The notes under the pieces were generated by a model. That model ran no database searches and was not told the origin of the DNA. It was given only the letters and a program-made list of their open reading frames with translations. A program made the position numbers and the translations under genes. Shown here piece after piece: positions 15,139 to 23,412 of a stretch of DNA of 30,486 bases. Every line of letters begins with the position of its first letter. The first letter of the stretch is position 1. Origin of the DNA: JBDTVS01 sp040007095 (GTDB taxonomy: Bacteria > Acidobacteriota > Vicinamibacteria > Vicinamibacterales > CAVVIG01); the NCBI GenBank assembly GCA_040007095.1, contig JBDTVS010000231.1, positions 1 through 30,486 of the forward strand, read 5' to 3'.

Positions 15139-15205
15139 GTTCAGGTGACCTCGGGAAAGTCCCATCGTTTTTCCCATCACGCTTGCCGGCCGCACGTTCG
15201 CGCGG
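15139..15205 (+). repeat. Dispersed repeat, copy B (core plus partial flanks)
   Basis: GGTGACCTCGGGAAAG, then the core CCCATCGTTTTTCCCATCAC (core 15158-15180), then CTTGCCGGCCGCACGTTCGC are shared with copies A and C. The outer GTCCCTGTC...TTTCTTCAA part and the GACCAG..CGATCGGCAC part are missing. It lies in the gap between the higBA promoter and the AlbA_2 gene. Confidence 0.65.
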
Positions 15206-15260
15206 GATCGTCAGTTGGGCCATCCGGTCCCGAGCACCCTCGACAGCTCCAATCACGCCA

Positions 15261-16673
15261 TCAGTTCGCGAGGAAGTACCGTCGCTTTGGATCCTGTGGA
15301 CTTGTGCCAACCTCGCGCACAAGGCCGCGCGCAACGAGGTGAGCAAGGCGCGTGCGGGTGGCGCGTGGTGTGAGGCCGATCACCTTCGCGATCTCGCTGG
15401 TCACATGACCTGTGACGTCACGAAGGGTTCCAAGGATCGCCGACTCTGTCCCGTCGAGCGCGGCCGGGCTGACTTGCTCCAGCCTCAGGGTAACCCTGAA
15501 GCGGGTGCCGATCTCTTCGAGCGTCAGAGGCGCGAGTCCGGCATCGCGGCAGGCCGCCGTCATGCGCTGAATGCCGCTCCCCCATTGCTCGATGAGACCC
15601 AGTGCGTGGAACGCCCGTCCGATCACGCGATTTCGCAGCCTAGAGATCCCCCTTGGCAGGTCATCGAGCGTGAGTCCGAAGGGCAGGAGGCCGGGGTTTT
15701 CGATCTCCAGACGGTCATCGAAGATGGCGAGGCGAAGCGGCGCACCCTTCTGCGCATAGTCGGCGTGAACGATGGCGTTGACGACGGCTTCGCGTATGGC
15801 AACCGGCGGCACACTCCAGCGATCGCGTCGACGTACCGGGCCAATCTCCGCGCCGTGCAGCGCATGCTTCTGAACGAACGCAATCGCCTCTTCGACTGCT
15901 CGCACCAACGGTGCGTGAATCGCGATACGGTCGGTGATCCGACTCCTGTCCTTGCCTTGGAATCGTCCCGCCTGGATCCACGCATCGGGGAAATGTCGTG
16001 CCCGATCCTTTCCAAAGAGCAGAACACCGCCGACGGTCGGCACACGTTTGCCCTGATGGCTGGTCAGCAGCCGCAGCGACTCGAGGTCAGACCGCCGAAG
16101 CCGCCGAATTGGGGCGAACGACTCGGAAGCAGCACGGAAGTCCAGGGCTTCCGAGTCCAGTTCCGGCATCGGCTGCTCGTCGTACGACTCGCCGCGGGTA
16201 AAACGCCGAAGTTCATCAATCAACTCACGGTCGGCGCGCCGGTTCGTGGAGCCGACGCGCACATAGACACCACCATCCAGTCCTTCGCGACGTATGTAAT
16301 GGGGTCGGACGGGACTTGGGAATACGACGATGGCCAAGACGTGGCTCCGCCGCCAGGAAACGATCTCCAGATCCGGCACCAGTCTCGGAACGATGTGGTC
16401 ACTGATCAGGTTGGCCACCCGTTCCTCCAGATCCAGGGGTTCCTGCACGCCGCGGACATGACGCGTACGGTCCTCGACCCCGACCAGTACCGTTCCCCCC
16501 GAGGTGTTGGCGAATGCCACGAGGCTCCGGAGCACTCCCTCCGGGGAGGACAGGTCCCGCTTGAACTCCAGGGTCTTCCCCTCAGAGCGTGTGAGAAGGT
16601 CATGCAGATCCACGAGCTCAGAAGTATACTCTGAAGTGTCCTGCGGTCTGACGCTTCCGAGTTGGCTGACCAT
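15261..16673 (-). CDS. AlbA_2 (Schlafen-type) ATP-binding transcriptional regulator
   Basis: This protein has 470 residues. Residues 20-160 are an AlbA_2 domain: 'EGKTLEFKRDL' with Glu36-x-Lys38, 'LVAFANTSGGTVLVGVED' (51-68) and 'GGVYVRVGSTNRRA' (134-147). Residues about 290-420 form a GHKL-like ATPase_c_4 domain: 'REAVVNAIVHADY', 'DDRLEIENPGLLP', 'LGLIEQWGSGIQRM'. The last 60 residues are a winged helix ('SAILGTLRDVTGHVTSEIAKVIGLTPRATRTRLAHLVARGLV'). Family members are annotated as ATP-dependent DNA-binding or transcriptional regulators; targets are unknown. Two starts compete: ATG 16673, or GTG 16613, nearer the family's usual N-terminus and 9 bases after a TATACT (16628-16623) that could be a -10 box. 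The gene follows the higBA promoter on the same strand but is not its operon partner. Confidence 0.85.
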   Translation of the reverse strand: MVSQLGSVRPQDTSEYTSELVDLHDLLTRSEGKTLEFKRDLSSPEGVLRSLVAFANTSGGTVLVGVEDRTRHVRGVQEPLDLEERVANLISDHIVPRLVPDLEIVSWRRSHVLAIVVFPSPVRPHYIRREGLDGGVYVRVGSTNRRADRELIDELRRFTRGESYDEQPMPELDSEALDFRAASESFAPIRRLRRSDLESLRLLTSHQGKRVPTVGGVLLFGKDRARHFPDAWIQAGRFQGKDRSRITDRIAIHAPLVRAVEEAIAFVQKHALHGAEIGPVRRRDRWSVPPVAIREAVVNAIVHADYAQKGAPLRLAIFDDRLEIENPGLLPFGLTLDDLPRGISRLRNRVIGRAFHALGLIEQWGSGIQRMTAACRDAGLAPLTLEEIGTRFRVTLRLEQVSPAALDGTESAILGTLRDVTGHVTSEIAKVIGLTPRATRTRLAHLVARGLVREVGTSPQDPKRRYFLAN

Positions 16674-17008
16674 TCACGTACGAGCAGGCGCCCCCACCGA
16701 ATCCGTTGGGCACGTGAGAAAGTACGTCGCCACCCGCAGCAGCGCGGCGGCAACGGCGCAGGCAGCGGGCGTTCAAGGAGTTGCTGTCACCGCCGCCGAA
16801 CGCAGGCGCGACGAGGGAGACGACACATGGGGGGCACTCTGCCGGCGACCGAGAGCGACGCAGACAGGTCGCGCTCTCCAGACTCGATGAAACCCCTCCG
16901 ATCTGGGTGAGAACACAAGTCGGCGAAAGAAGGCGAGGGCACCATCGTGGTGTCCTCGACCGCGATCTATTGGACTGGCGCTGAGTGGTGCCGTCGTACG
17001 CCTTGAGG
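16674..17008. other. 335-bp gap, nothing identifiable
   Basis: Open frames here on both strands lack family resemblance and ribosome sites. The only detail is GAGAAAGTACGTCGCCA at about 16716, similar to CAGAAAGTAACTTCGCCA at 972 after the ankyrin gene. It could be a shared element end or coincidence. Confidence 0.35.
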
Positions 17009-17212
17009 ATGAAATTCGGCCGGAGCCTCGCCGCGTTGCTCAGAACCGATCTTGGCGTGAGACCCGAGGGTGCCGCGAGATTGCGGTCCATCGATCGGAC
17101 CATCACGTTCGCGCTCGACTCAACAAGTGTGCTGTTCGCCGGGCTCCTGGCCAGCTACGCGCCCGCCGCCCGCGCGGCGCGCGCGGGTGCGATGGTCGTG
17201 TCGAGGCGGAGT
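17009..17212 (+). pseudogene. C-terminal remnant of a MacB/ADOP-type ABC transporter permease
   Basis: The frame reads 'LAALLRTDLGVRPEG', then 'TFALDSTSVLFAGLLASYAPAARAARAGAMV'. This is the last transmembrane helix and end motif of FtsX/MacB permeases ('LLAALLASYxPARRAxRVDPMVALR'), preceded by the usual 'LLGVxPxDPxTF' loop in weakened form. The arginine-rich end motif is degraded (PAARAARAGAMV) and the frame then wanders on without homology. The ATPase, periplasmic domain and other membrane helices are absent. Duplicated permeases of this class are abundant in Acidobacteriota. The match is short, so it remains tentative. Confidence 0.4.
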
Positions 17213-17353
17213 AGGCGTTCGCCGTCCCATGGTCTCGTCGCCGAGAAGACACGGAACGCGCCCGTAGCGCGCCCCGTGACGACTCTACCCGGCGAACTTC
17301 ACACTCACCAGCAATTTGACCGGTCCACCGGCGTTGTCAAGGCTGGCAGTGGT

Positions 17354-17821
17354 TCAGTGAATGCGTGTCTGAGTGGCGGTGACGAACGCGGGTGGCGGCG
17401 ACATGACCGCTTCCTTCACTTCATTGCCGTCGCCGACGATTACGAAGGTCGATACAATCACTCCATCAGCCAGCACCGCCGTCATGGTTCCGGTGCAATT
17501 GGTTCTCACTTCGTAGGTGCCCTCGGCCGGCCGGTCCGTGACGGTCCCAAAGATCGAGTGCTCGTTGTCGATCTGCGTGAAGTGCCCCCTGCCATCGTAG
17601 GTGCGGATCGCCGTGCCCACTGTCGGTTGATCGAGTAGCGTCCCAGAAAACACGAGCCCGTAGTCGCCGCCGAGCGTGCGGTTATTGCAGGAGCGAACGC
17701 GATCGTCATCGCGCGCGGTCAACGTCTTCGCGAGCGTTAGCGACATCGCCACCGCGAGGGTCGTGGCAACGATGACGCGTCCGAATCGTCGGGTCGTGGT
17801 GTGCGTGTGGACATCCGGCAT
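17354..17821 (-). CDS. Small secreted protein of unknown function
   Basis: This is a 155-residue protein. A signal peptide (RRFGRVIVATTLAVAMSLTLAKTLTA, about residues 11-36) leads a mature part with 'CNNRTLGGDYGLVFSGTLL', 'GTAIRTYDGRGHFTQIDNEHS', 'GTVTDRPAEGTYEVRTNCTGTMTAVL'. Two cysteines (in SCNN and TNCTG) could form a disulfide. The G-x-Y and T-G-T-Y strands suggest a beta-barrel or lipocalin-like fold; this pattern recurs in uncharacterised secreted proteins of Acidobacteriota. The frame is open further upstream, but the ATG at 17821 has a textbook AAGGAG site eight bases away. It is divergent from the wHTH-TPR gene with 164 bp between their starts. Confidence 0.7.
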   Translation of the reverse strand: MPDVHTHTTTRRFGRVIVATTLAVAMSLTLAKTLTARDDDRVRSCNNRTLGGDYGLVFSGTLLDQPTVGTAIRTYDGRGHFTQIDNEHSIFGTVTDRPAEGTYEVRTNCTGTMTAVLADGVIVSTFVIVGDGNEVKEAVMSPPPAFVTATQTRIH

Positions 17822-17985
17822 GGTCGGTCTCCTTGAAGACAGCGGACGATATGCCCGCGTCTGCGCGACATGTTGTCCGAAGGGCGAGTCAGCCGGCGAT
17901 GGAGCCGAGATGAAAAGAATGTCGAGATTATGTGCAGCTGCAAGCTCCTGATCCCAGGCCGGTTGTGGCATCCTAGTGCGCGACG

Positions 17986-19794
17986 ATGACACTGCTCGAT
18001 CCCACCGAGACTCTGCGGTTCGGCAATTTCGAGCTCGATGTCGGCGCCTACGAGCTGCGTCGACACGACCGGCGAGTCCGGCTCGAGCGGAAACCGATGG
18101 AGCTGCTCATGCTGCTCCTCGAGCGGCGTCAACAACTGGTCGCGCGCGCGGAGATTGTCGAGCGCCTGTGGGGCAAGGACGTCTTTGTCGACGTTGAACG
18201 AGGAGTGAACACCGTCGTCCGCAAGATTCGCCTCGCGCTCCGCGACTCGCGCGATGTGCCGATGTACGTCGAAACCGTCTCCGGCAAAGGCTATCGTTTC
18301 ATCGCGCCCGTCGACGTGATCGCCGGCTGGCTGGGACGTCGATGGCCAGTTCGCATGGCCGTCCTGCCGTTTGAAACCCTCAGCAACGAAGAGGAGCTCG
18401 AATATCTGGCGGATGGACTGACCGAAGAAGTCATCGCCTCGCTCGGTCAAATCGATCCTGGTCATCTGCGCGTCATCGGACGAACATCGATACGCTCGTA
18501 CAAGAAGACTTCCAAGCCGTTGACGATCATTGGCGCCGAGCTCGCCGTCGATTTTCTTCTCGAGGGCGTCATTCGTGGCGAACAGGGGCGGCTGCGTATT
18601 ACCACGAAGCTGATTCGGGTCCGCGATCAAGTGCAAGCGTGGTCTGGGTCGTACGATCGTCAGGCGGCGAGCGTCCTAGGCTTGCAGCAGGACGTGAGCA
18701 CGGCGATTGCCGATCAGATCAAGCTGCGATTGTCTCCGGAGAGGCTGACGATGTTGTGGCGGCGCCAGACCCCAGTTCCCGAGGCATACGAATTGTATCT
18801 CCGCGGGCGTCTGTTCTGGCATCATCTCACGGCACCGACCACACGCCGGGCCATCGAGTACTTCACGCGTGCCACCGAGATCGATCCCGACTATGCACTG
18901 GCCTGGGCGGGGATCGCCGAGGCGTTTGCGTCCAGCGCCATCAACGGCGACGCACGGCCCAGCGATGTGTGGTGGCGCGCTCGCGACGCTGCCGCTCAGG
19001 CACTCCGCGCCCAATCGGAGATCGCTGAGGTCCAGCACGTCTTCGGTCAAGTCAATTGGTTTTTTGAATGGGACTGGCCGGCTGCGGAGTCTGCCTTCCG
19101 ACGCGCCGTCGCGCTCGATCCGAGCTTCGCGTGGTCACATAGCATGCTCGGTCATGTCTTGTCTCAATGTGGCCGGCACGAGGAGGCGGAACGGGTGATG
19201 CGCTGCGCGCGCGATCTCGAGCCCCTTTCAGTGCTGCACTATGCCATGTCGTCGCAGGTGGCATTTCAAGCCGGCGCCCACGACACCGCGCTCGACTATG
19301 CAAGGCAGGCGGTCGTCATCGATCCCGAGTTCTGGGTGGGCTACATGATGCGCGGTCAGGCGTACGAACAGGCGGGCGACCCAGAACGCGCATTAGAGGT
19401 CCTGGCCATCGCGGTGCGATTGTCGGGCGGCAACAGCAAGCCGATTTCACTGCGCGGGTACGTGCTCGCGAAACACGGGCGGCTGGAGGAGGCACGTGAA
19501 GTTCTGCGCGCGCTCGAGGAACTCTCTCATCAACGCTACGTCCCACCCTACGCTATGGCGCTGATCCATGCCGGCTTCGATGAACCGGATGCGGCGTTCG
19601 ACTGGCTCGAGCGCGCGCATGCGGCGCACGACGTTCACCTCGTCTTCCTGCCGGTCGATTCCAAGTGGGATCGATTTCGCGAGCATCCGAGACTGCAAGC
19701 GCTCCTCGAACGCTGCAATTTCACTCGGACGATAGGAACACCTAGGCGTTCCTATCGTCTTACCGACGGACCTCACTGGTCCAGTTCAGGATGA
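17986..19794 (+). CDS. Winged-helix / TolB-like / TPR regulatory protein (CadC-type DNA-binding domain)
   Basis: This is a 602-residue protein. Residues 10-108 are an OmpR/CadC-type winged helix: 'LRFGNFELDVGAYELRRHDRRVRLERKPMELLMLLLER', 'VNTVVRKIRLALRD', 'VETVSGKGYRFIAPV'. Residues 123-265 form a TolB-N-terminal-like domain ('MAVLPFETLSNEEELEYLADGLTEEVIASLGQI', 'VDFLLEGVIRGEQGRLRITTKLI'). From about 280 to 585 run TPR-type helical repeats ('AIEYFTRATEIDPDYALAWAGIAEAF', 'AESAFRRAVALDPSFAWSHSMLGHVL'). No membrane helix is visible between DNA-binding and TolB-like parts, so unlike CadC it is probably cytoplasmic. This architecture is very common in Acidobacteriota and presumed to be a transcription regulator. 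Its end overlaps the end of the convergent kinase gene by 35 bp; the last ~20 codons run through a hairpin and are likely not conserved. Confidence 0.9.
   Translation: MTLLDPTETLRFGNFELDVGAYELRRHDRRVRLERKPMELLMLLLERRQQLVARAEIVERLWGKDVFVDVERGVNTVVRKIRLALRDSRDVPMYVETVSGKGYRFIAPVDVIAGWLGRRWPVRMAVLPFETLSNEEELEYLADGLTEEVIASLGQIDPGHLRVIGRTSIRSYKKTSKPLTIIGAELAVDFLLEGVIRGEQGRLRITTKLIRVRDQVQAWSGSYDRQAASVLGLQQDVSTAIADQIKLRLSPERLTMLWRRQTPVPEAYELYLRGRLFWHHLTAPTTRRAIEYFTRATEIDPDYALAWAGIAEAFASSAINGDARPSDVWWRARDAAAQALRAQSEIAEVQHVFGQVNWFFEWDWPAAESAFRRAVALDPSFAWSHSMLGHVLSQCGRHEEAERVMRCARDLEPLSVLHYAMSSQVAFQAGAHDTALDYARQAVVIDPEFWVGYMMRGQAYEQAGDPERALEVLAIAVRLSGGNSKPISLRGYVLAKHGRLEEAREVLRALEELSHQRYVPPYAMALIHAGFDEPDAAFDWLERAHAAHDVHLVFLPVDSKWDRFREHPRLQALLERCNFTRTIGTPRRSYRLTDGPHWSSSG
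19729..19758. terminator. 30-base hairpin between two convergent, overlapping genes
   Basis: ACGATAGGAAC-ACCTAGGC-GTTCCTATCGT is an inverted repeat with 11-bp perfect arms, and the centre continues pairing except for one A/C mismatch. It begins 2 bases after the kinase stop codon (minus strand) and lies inside the last codons of the wHTH-TPR gene. It lacks a clear T-run on either side. Its position suggests a bidirectional terminator or 3'-end stabiliser. Confidence 0.55.
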
Positions 19795-22675
19795 CCGTGA
19801 GCGGCTGCTCACCAGCGAAGGCCTGCGGCACCACGGCGAGGAACCGCTTCCCGTCCGCGGCCACGGCGAAGTCGGCCCACGTCCGTCCCTGCAAGGCGAA
19901 GAGCGGCGCTGGGCTGCCCACCTCGAGCTTCGGCGTCGTGCGGACAGGTACCGCCATGAGGCGGCGATCGGCTGACACGTAGAACAGCTCACGACCGTCG
20001 TGACTCCATCGCGCGCCCGGTGAATCTAGTGAATCTTCACCGATGCCGATTCCGGCCGAGAGGGGTGTCTTGCCGCCCGTCGAGGGAAACGGTGCGACGT
20101 ACGCCTCGAATCGGCCCGATTCATCTGAGGCGAACGTCAAGGCGCGGCCGTCCGGCGAGAAGCGGGGATCCGTCTCGTAGAAGCGGGACCCGAAGAGCGC
20201 CAACGGCGTGGCGGGTCCGGCCAGCGGCAACATGAAGATGTTCTGGGTGCCGCGAGACGTGCGCTCGGTGAAGAGGAGTGTCTGCCCGTCGGGCGACACA
20301 TCGATGGGCCGCCGCTGCTGCGTCCCCATGGGGAGCAGCTGCTCCTCGGCGGCGGTGTCGAGATTCTTTCGAGCCAGATTCAGCAATCCTCCGCTGCGAC
20401 CCTCCGCGAACAGAATGGCGCGGCCGTCAGGTAGCCATACGGGAAACGCTTCGCTGTCCGGGTCGGACGTCAGGCGCGTCTCGACGCGCCGCGCGAGATC
20501 GGTGGTCCAGAGGTCCCACGTGCCGATGCCAGGCTTCGTCCGCTCGAACAGCACCGTCCCGCCGTCGGGCGACAAGCGCACGTTCAGGTAGTCACCGGGC
20601 GCGCCAACTGTTCCAGCTTCCTCGCCGGCGCGATTGATCCAGACGAGCCGGGCGATGTTCGCGTACGAGTGATACGCGATCGATCCGGTGCGGGATGTGG
20701 TGAACATCGCTCGCCCGCCGGTGAGGAAACGGTCGACCGGCTCGGCAATCGAGACCGGCGCACCGACGATCCGCTCGCTGGCCTGGTCGAACCGCTGGGC
20801 GACGAGCACGCCTTCCTGCGCAAATACGAGGTAATCGGGATCGACCCATTGGACGTTGGACACCGCAGACACGATCGCCCGCGGGGCCCGACCCCTCTCT
20901 CCGAGCATCAAGTGGCCGGTGCTGTCAGGACCTTGGCTGAGATAGAGGAACCGCTTCCCGTCCGGCAGGAACCAGGGCCACACGACCGTCTCTTTGCGCG
21001 CCGGGTCGGGCGTGACAATCGCTTCGGGGGTTCCGCCCGCGCTCGACACGCTGAAGATGGCGCCTCCCATGAATGAGGCGAAGAGGATCGTGCCGCCGCT
21101 GCCCCAGGTCCCGGACGACCCGATGGCCGGCACGTCGCATAAGGTCACGGACGCCCCACCCGGGAGATCGATCCGTTTCAGCTTGCCGCCGGCAAAGAAC
21201 GCGAGGGATCGACCGTCAGGCGACCAGAAGGCTGACGTCGCCCCCTCGGTGCCGGGCACGACCCGCGCGTCGAGGCCTGAGATCGGCCGGAGCCAGATCC
21301 GTCGAAGGCCCGGGGGCGCGACCGCGACGACTGCCAGCTGCGACCCGTCCGGCGACAGCGCAAGGAACGTCGTGGCGACGGTGTGAAAGAACCTGCTGCC
21401 CTGAGGTGGGAAGACGGAAAAGCGAACCGGGGTCGGGGTCTGTTGCGTCGGCGGCGAGGACGCGGGACGCAGGAGGACAGCGAGGGCAAACGCCGCGGCC
21501 ACCAATGCGACGACACCGACTGCAGCAGCAGCGGCGGCCGTCCGCCGGCGCGAGAGGGGTGAAGACTCGCGCCGCTCCCGATCGCCTCTCGTCGTCTCGT
21601 CGCCGGCAACAAGCTCGACTCGCGCGTCGGCGATATCCCGTTGCCGTCGTGTCGGATCCTTCTCCAGGCACCGTTTGAGCAGACGTGACAGATAGCGCGG
21701 TGTCGTCGGCGGAAGCGCAGTCCAGTCCGGCTCGGAGGCCAGCACTGCCGCCATCGTGTCGGAGATTGTGGCGCGGGCGAAGGCGGGGCGCCCGGTCAGT
21801 ACTTCATAGAGCACGCAGCCGAATGCCCAGATGTCCGTCCGCTTGTCGACTGCCTGCCCGCGTGTCTGTTCCGGGCTCATGTAGGCAGCCGTTCCGAGAA
21901 TCACGCCTTGGCGCGTACCGCCGACGTTCATGCCGGAGATCGACGACCGTTCGCGGCTGGATGCATCGCCGGCGACCACTTTCGCGAGCCCGAAGTCGAG
22001 CACCTTTACAGTACCTGCGGGCGTGATCTTGATATTCGCGGGCTTCAGATCCCGATGGACAATCCCTCGCTCGTGCGCGGCGTCGAGTGCATCGGCGATC
22101 TGGCGCGCGATGGCGAGCGCCTCTGGAATCGGCAGGCCCTCGCCGTTGGCGTCGTCTCCGGCGAGCATGTCGGCGAGGGTCAAGCCGTCGACCATCTCCA
22201 GCACCAAGGCTCGGCTGCCGGCCGACTCCTCGATGCCGTAGATCGCGCCGATGTGCGGATGATTGAGGGACGCGAGCAGACGCGCTTCACGCTCGAATCG
22301 GGCCAGGCGGTCAGGATCGGCGGCGAAGGCAGGCGGCAGGATCTTGATCGCGACGTCGCGTCCGAGCTTCGAGTCGCGGGCGCGGTACACCTCGCCCATC
22401 CCGCCTTCGCCAATCTGCGCCGAGATCCGATATGACCCGATCGTCTCGCCGATTCGGCCCCCCCCAACGATACCGCTCGCCACGGCCGGGGTACTCAGGA
22501 ACGCGGCGCCACCGTCGTGTGCCAGCAGCGACTCGACCTCACGGCGCAACTGGTCATCGCCCCCGCACGCGTCGGCTAGAAACGACCCGCGTTCGTGGGC
22601 GGCACGTCCGAGCGCCTCGTGATAGAGCCGCTCGGTTCTCGCCCAGCGCTCAGCTGTCGTCACGTCAGGACCCAC
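19760..22675 (-). CDS. Transmembrane Ser/Thr protein kinase with PD40/TolB propeller
   Basis: The protein has 971 residues. Residues 83-345 are a Hanks-type kinase: Gly-loop GEGGMGEV (89-96), VAIK with Lys111, HRDLKPAN (catalytic Asp209), DFG (Asp227) and SPE (267-269). All catalytic residues are present, so it should be active. A short N-terminal region (1-60; 'REVESLLAHDGGAAFL') is the usual leader of acidobacterial kinases. A transmembrane helix spans about 378-402. From about 415 onward repeated PD40/TolB-type blades follow ('LSPDGSQLAVVAV', 'WSPDGRSLAFFAGG', 'LSPDGGTVLFERT', 'FSPDGRALTFASDE'), probably an extracytoplasmic propeller. The start is GTG 22675, overlapping the sigma gene by 11 bases, or GTG 22663. 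Overlap implies translational coupling, so kinase and sigma factor likely act in one pathway. Confidence 0.92.
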   Translation of the reverse strand: MGPDVTTAERWARTERLYHEALGRAAHERGSFLADACGGDDQLRREVESLLAHDGGAAFLSTPAVASGIVGGGRIGETIGSYRISAQIGEGGMGEVYRARDSKLGRDVAIKILPPAFAADPDRLARFEREARLLASLNHPHIGAIYGIEESAGSRALVLEMVDGLTLADMLAGDDANGEGLPIPEALAIARQIADALDAAHERGIVHRDLKPANIKITPAGTVKVLDFGLAKVVAGDASSRERSSISGMNVGGTRQGVILGTAAYMSPEQTRGQAVDKRTDIWAFGCVLYEVLTGRPAFARATISDTMAAVLASEPDWTALPPTTPRYLSRLLKRCLEKDPTRRQRDIADARVELVAGDETTRGDRERRESSPLSRRRTAAAAAAVGVVALVAAAFALAVLLRPASSPPTQQTPTPVRFSVFPPQGSRFFHTVATTFLALSPDGSQLAVVAVAPPGLRRIWLRPISGLDARVVPGTEGATSAFWSPDGRSLAFFAGGKLKRIDLPGGASVTLCDVPAIGSSGTWGSGGTILFASFMGGAIFSVSSAGGTPEAIVTPDPARKETVVWPWFLPDGKRFLYLSQGPDSTGHLMLGERGRAPRAIVSAVSNVQWVDPDYLVFAQEGVLVAQRFDQASERIVGAPVSIAEPVDRFLTGGRAMFTTSRTGSIAYHSYANIARLVWINRAGEEAGTVGAPGDYLNVRLSPDGGTVLFERTKPGIGTWDLWTTDLARRVETRLTSDPDSEAFPVWLPDGRAILFAEGRSGGLLNLARKNLDTAAEEQLLPMGTQQRRPIDVSPDGQTLLFTERTSRGTQNIFMLPLAGPATPLALFGSRFYETDPRFSPDGRALTFASDESGRFEAYVAPFPSTGGKTPLSAGIGIGEDSLDSPGARWSHDGRELFYVSADRRLMAVPVRTTPKLEVGSPAPLFALQGRTWADFAVAADGKRFLAVVPQAFAGEQPLTVILNWTSEVRR

Positions 22676-23234
22676 CCAGCTCTCGCGCCAACCACGCTTT
22701 CGCCAGCCGCCAATCGCGCTTGATGGTGCCGGGCGAGAGATGAAGCGCCTCCGCGGTCTCCTCGATGCTCATTCCGCCGAAGAACCGCATCTCGACCACT
22801 TTGCACTTCCGCGGGTCGACCGCTTCCAACGCGTTCAAGGCATCGTCGAGTGCCGCGAAATCTTGGAAGGGCGTCGCGGCTGCCACCGCGACGGCTTCGT
22901 CAAACGAAACGTTCTGTCCCCCGGCGTTGCGCTTCTGATAGCCCTTCGCGCGCGCGGCATCCACCAGAACGCGCCGCATGAGGCGCGAGGCCATCGCAAA
23001 GAAATGCGCGCGATTCTGCCACTGGACCTGCTTGACCTCGATGAGCCGGAGATACGCCTCATTGACCAGCGCGGAGGCCTGGAGCGTGTGGCCAGCGCGC
23101 TCGTGGCGCATATGTCGCCCGGCCAAGCGGCGCAGTTCCCCATGGACGAGGGGCAGCAAGCGGTCGAGCGCCGCCATCTCACCGCGCCCCCAGGCCTGCA
23201 ACAGAGCGGTGGGGTCGTGTCCGTGACTGGTAAT
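22665..23234 (-). CDS. ECF-type sigma-70 family factor
   Basis: The protein is about 189 residues if counted from 23234. It has sigma region 2 ('LLPLVHGELRRLAGRHMRHERAGHTLQASALVNEAYLRLIEVKQVQWQNRAHFFAMASRLMRRVLVDAARAK') and region 4 ('DALNALEAVDPRKCKVVEMRFFGGMSIEETAEALHLSPGTIKRDWRLAKAWLARELG'). This is the sigma70_ECF group typically linked to acidobacterial and planctomycete kinases; it would direct RNA polymerase to a kinase-controlled regulon. The start is a puzzle. The usual N-terminus ('xHDPTALLQAWGRGE') lies in frame upstream of the first canonical start (TTG 23201), and the only codons before the in-frame TAG that could begin it are ATT (23234) or CTG (23204). A TAGAAT box ends 6 bases before the ATT. 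Confidence 0.88.
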   Translation of the reverse strand: MTSHGHDPTALLQAWGRGEMAALDRLLPLVHGELRRLAGRHMRHERAGHTLQASALVNEAYLRLIEVKQVQWQNRAHFFAMASRLMRRVLVDAARAKGYQKRNAGGQNVSFDEAVAVAAATPFQDFAALDDALNALEAVDPRKCKVVEMRFFGGMSIEETAEALHLSPGTIKRDWRLAKAWLARELGGS

Positions 23235-23240
23235 CCGCTG

Positions 23241-23246
23241 ATTCTA
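23241..23246 (-). promoter_or_regulatory. -10 box (TAGAAT) of the sigma factor-kinase operon
   Basis: On the minus strand GTATAGAAT precedes the sigma gene. Six bases separate the box from the in-frame ATT at 23234, matching the -10-to-start distance seen at higB (6) and at the MBL gene (7). No convincing -35 box is seen, so an alternative sigma factor or autoregulation is possible. Confidence 0.45.
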
Positions 23247-23412
23247 TACCCGCCGCATGGGACCCGGGCGCGTGGCCCCTCGTCTTTTGGCCGCTTTTCG
23301 AAGGGTTTGACCCTTCTCGGCGTTGTTCTCGCCTTCGTAGGTGCGGAAAGGCACCAGCCGGCCTGGCGAAGTGCAGACGTCAACGCACCGCACACGTTTG
23401 AGGAGACAACCC

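Noticed and set aside
15021..16634. 537-codon plus-strand frame opposite the AlbA_2 gene
   Set aside because: It has no family resemblance; it is the shadow of a protein with three recognisable domains on the minus strand.
16985..17638. 217-codon plus-strand frame as a single gene
   Set aside because: Only its first third resembles a permease end; the rest is antisense to the secreted-protein gene, which has a signal peptide and AAGGAG site.
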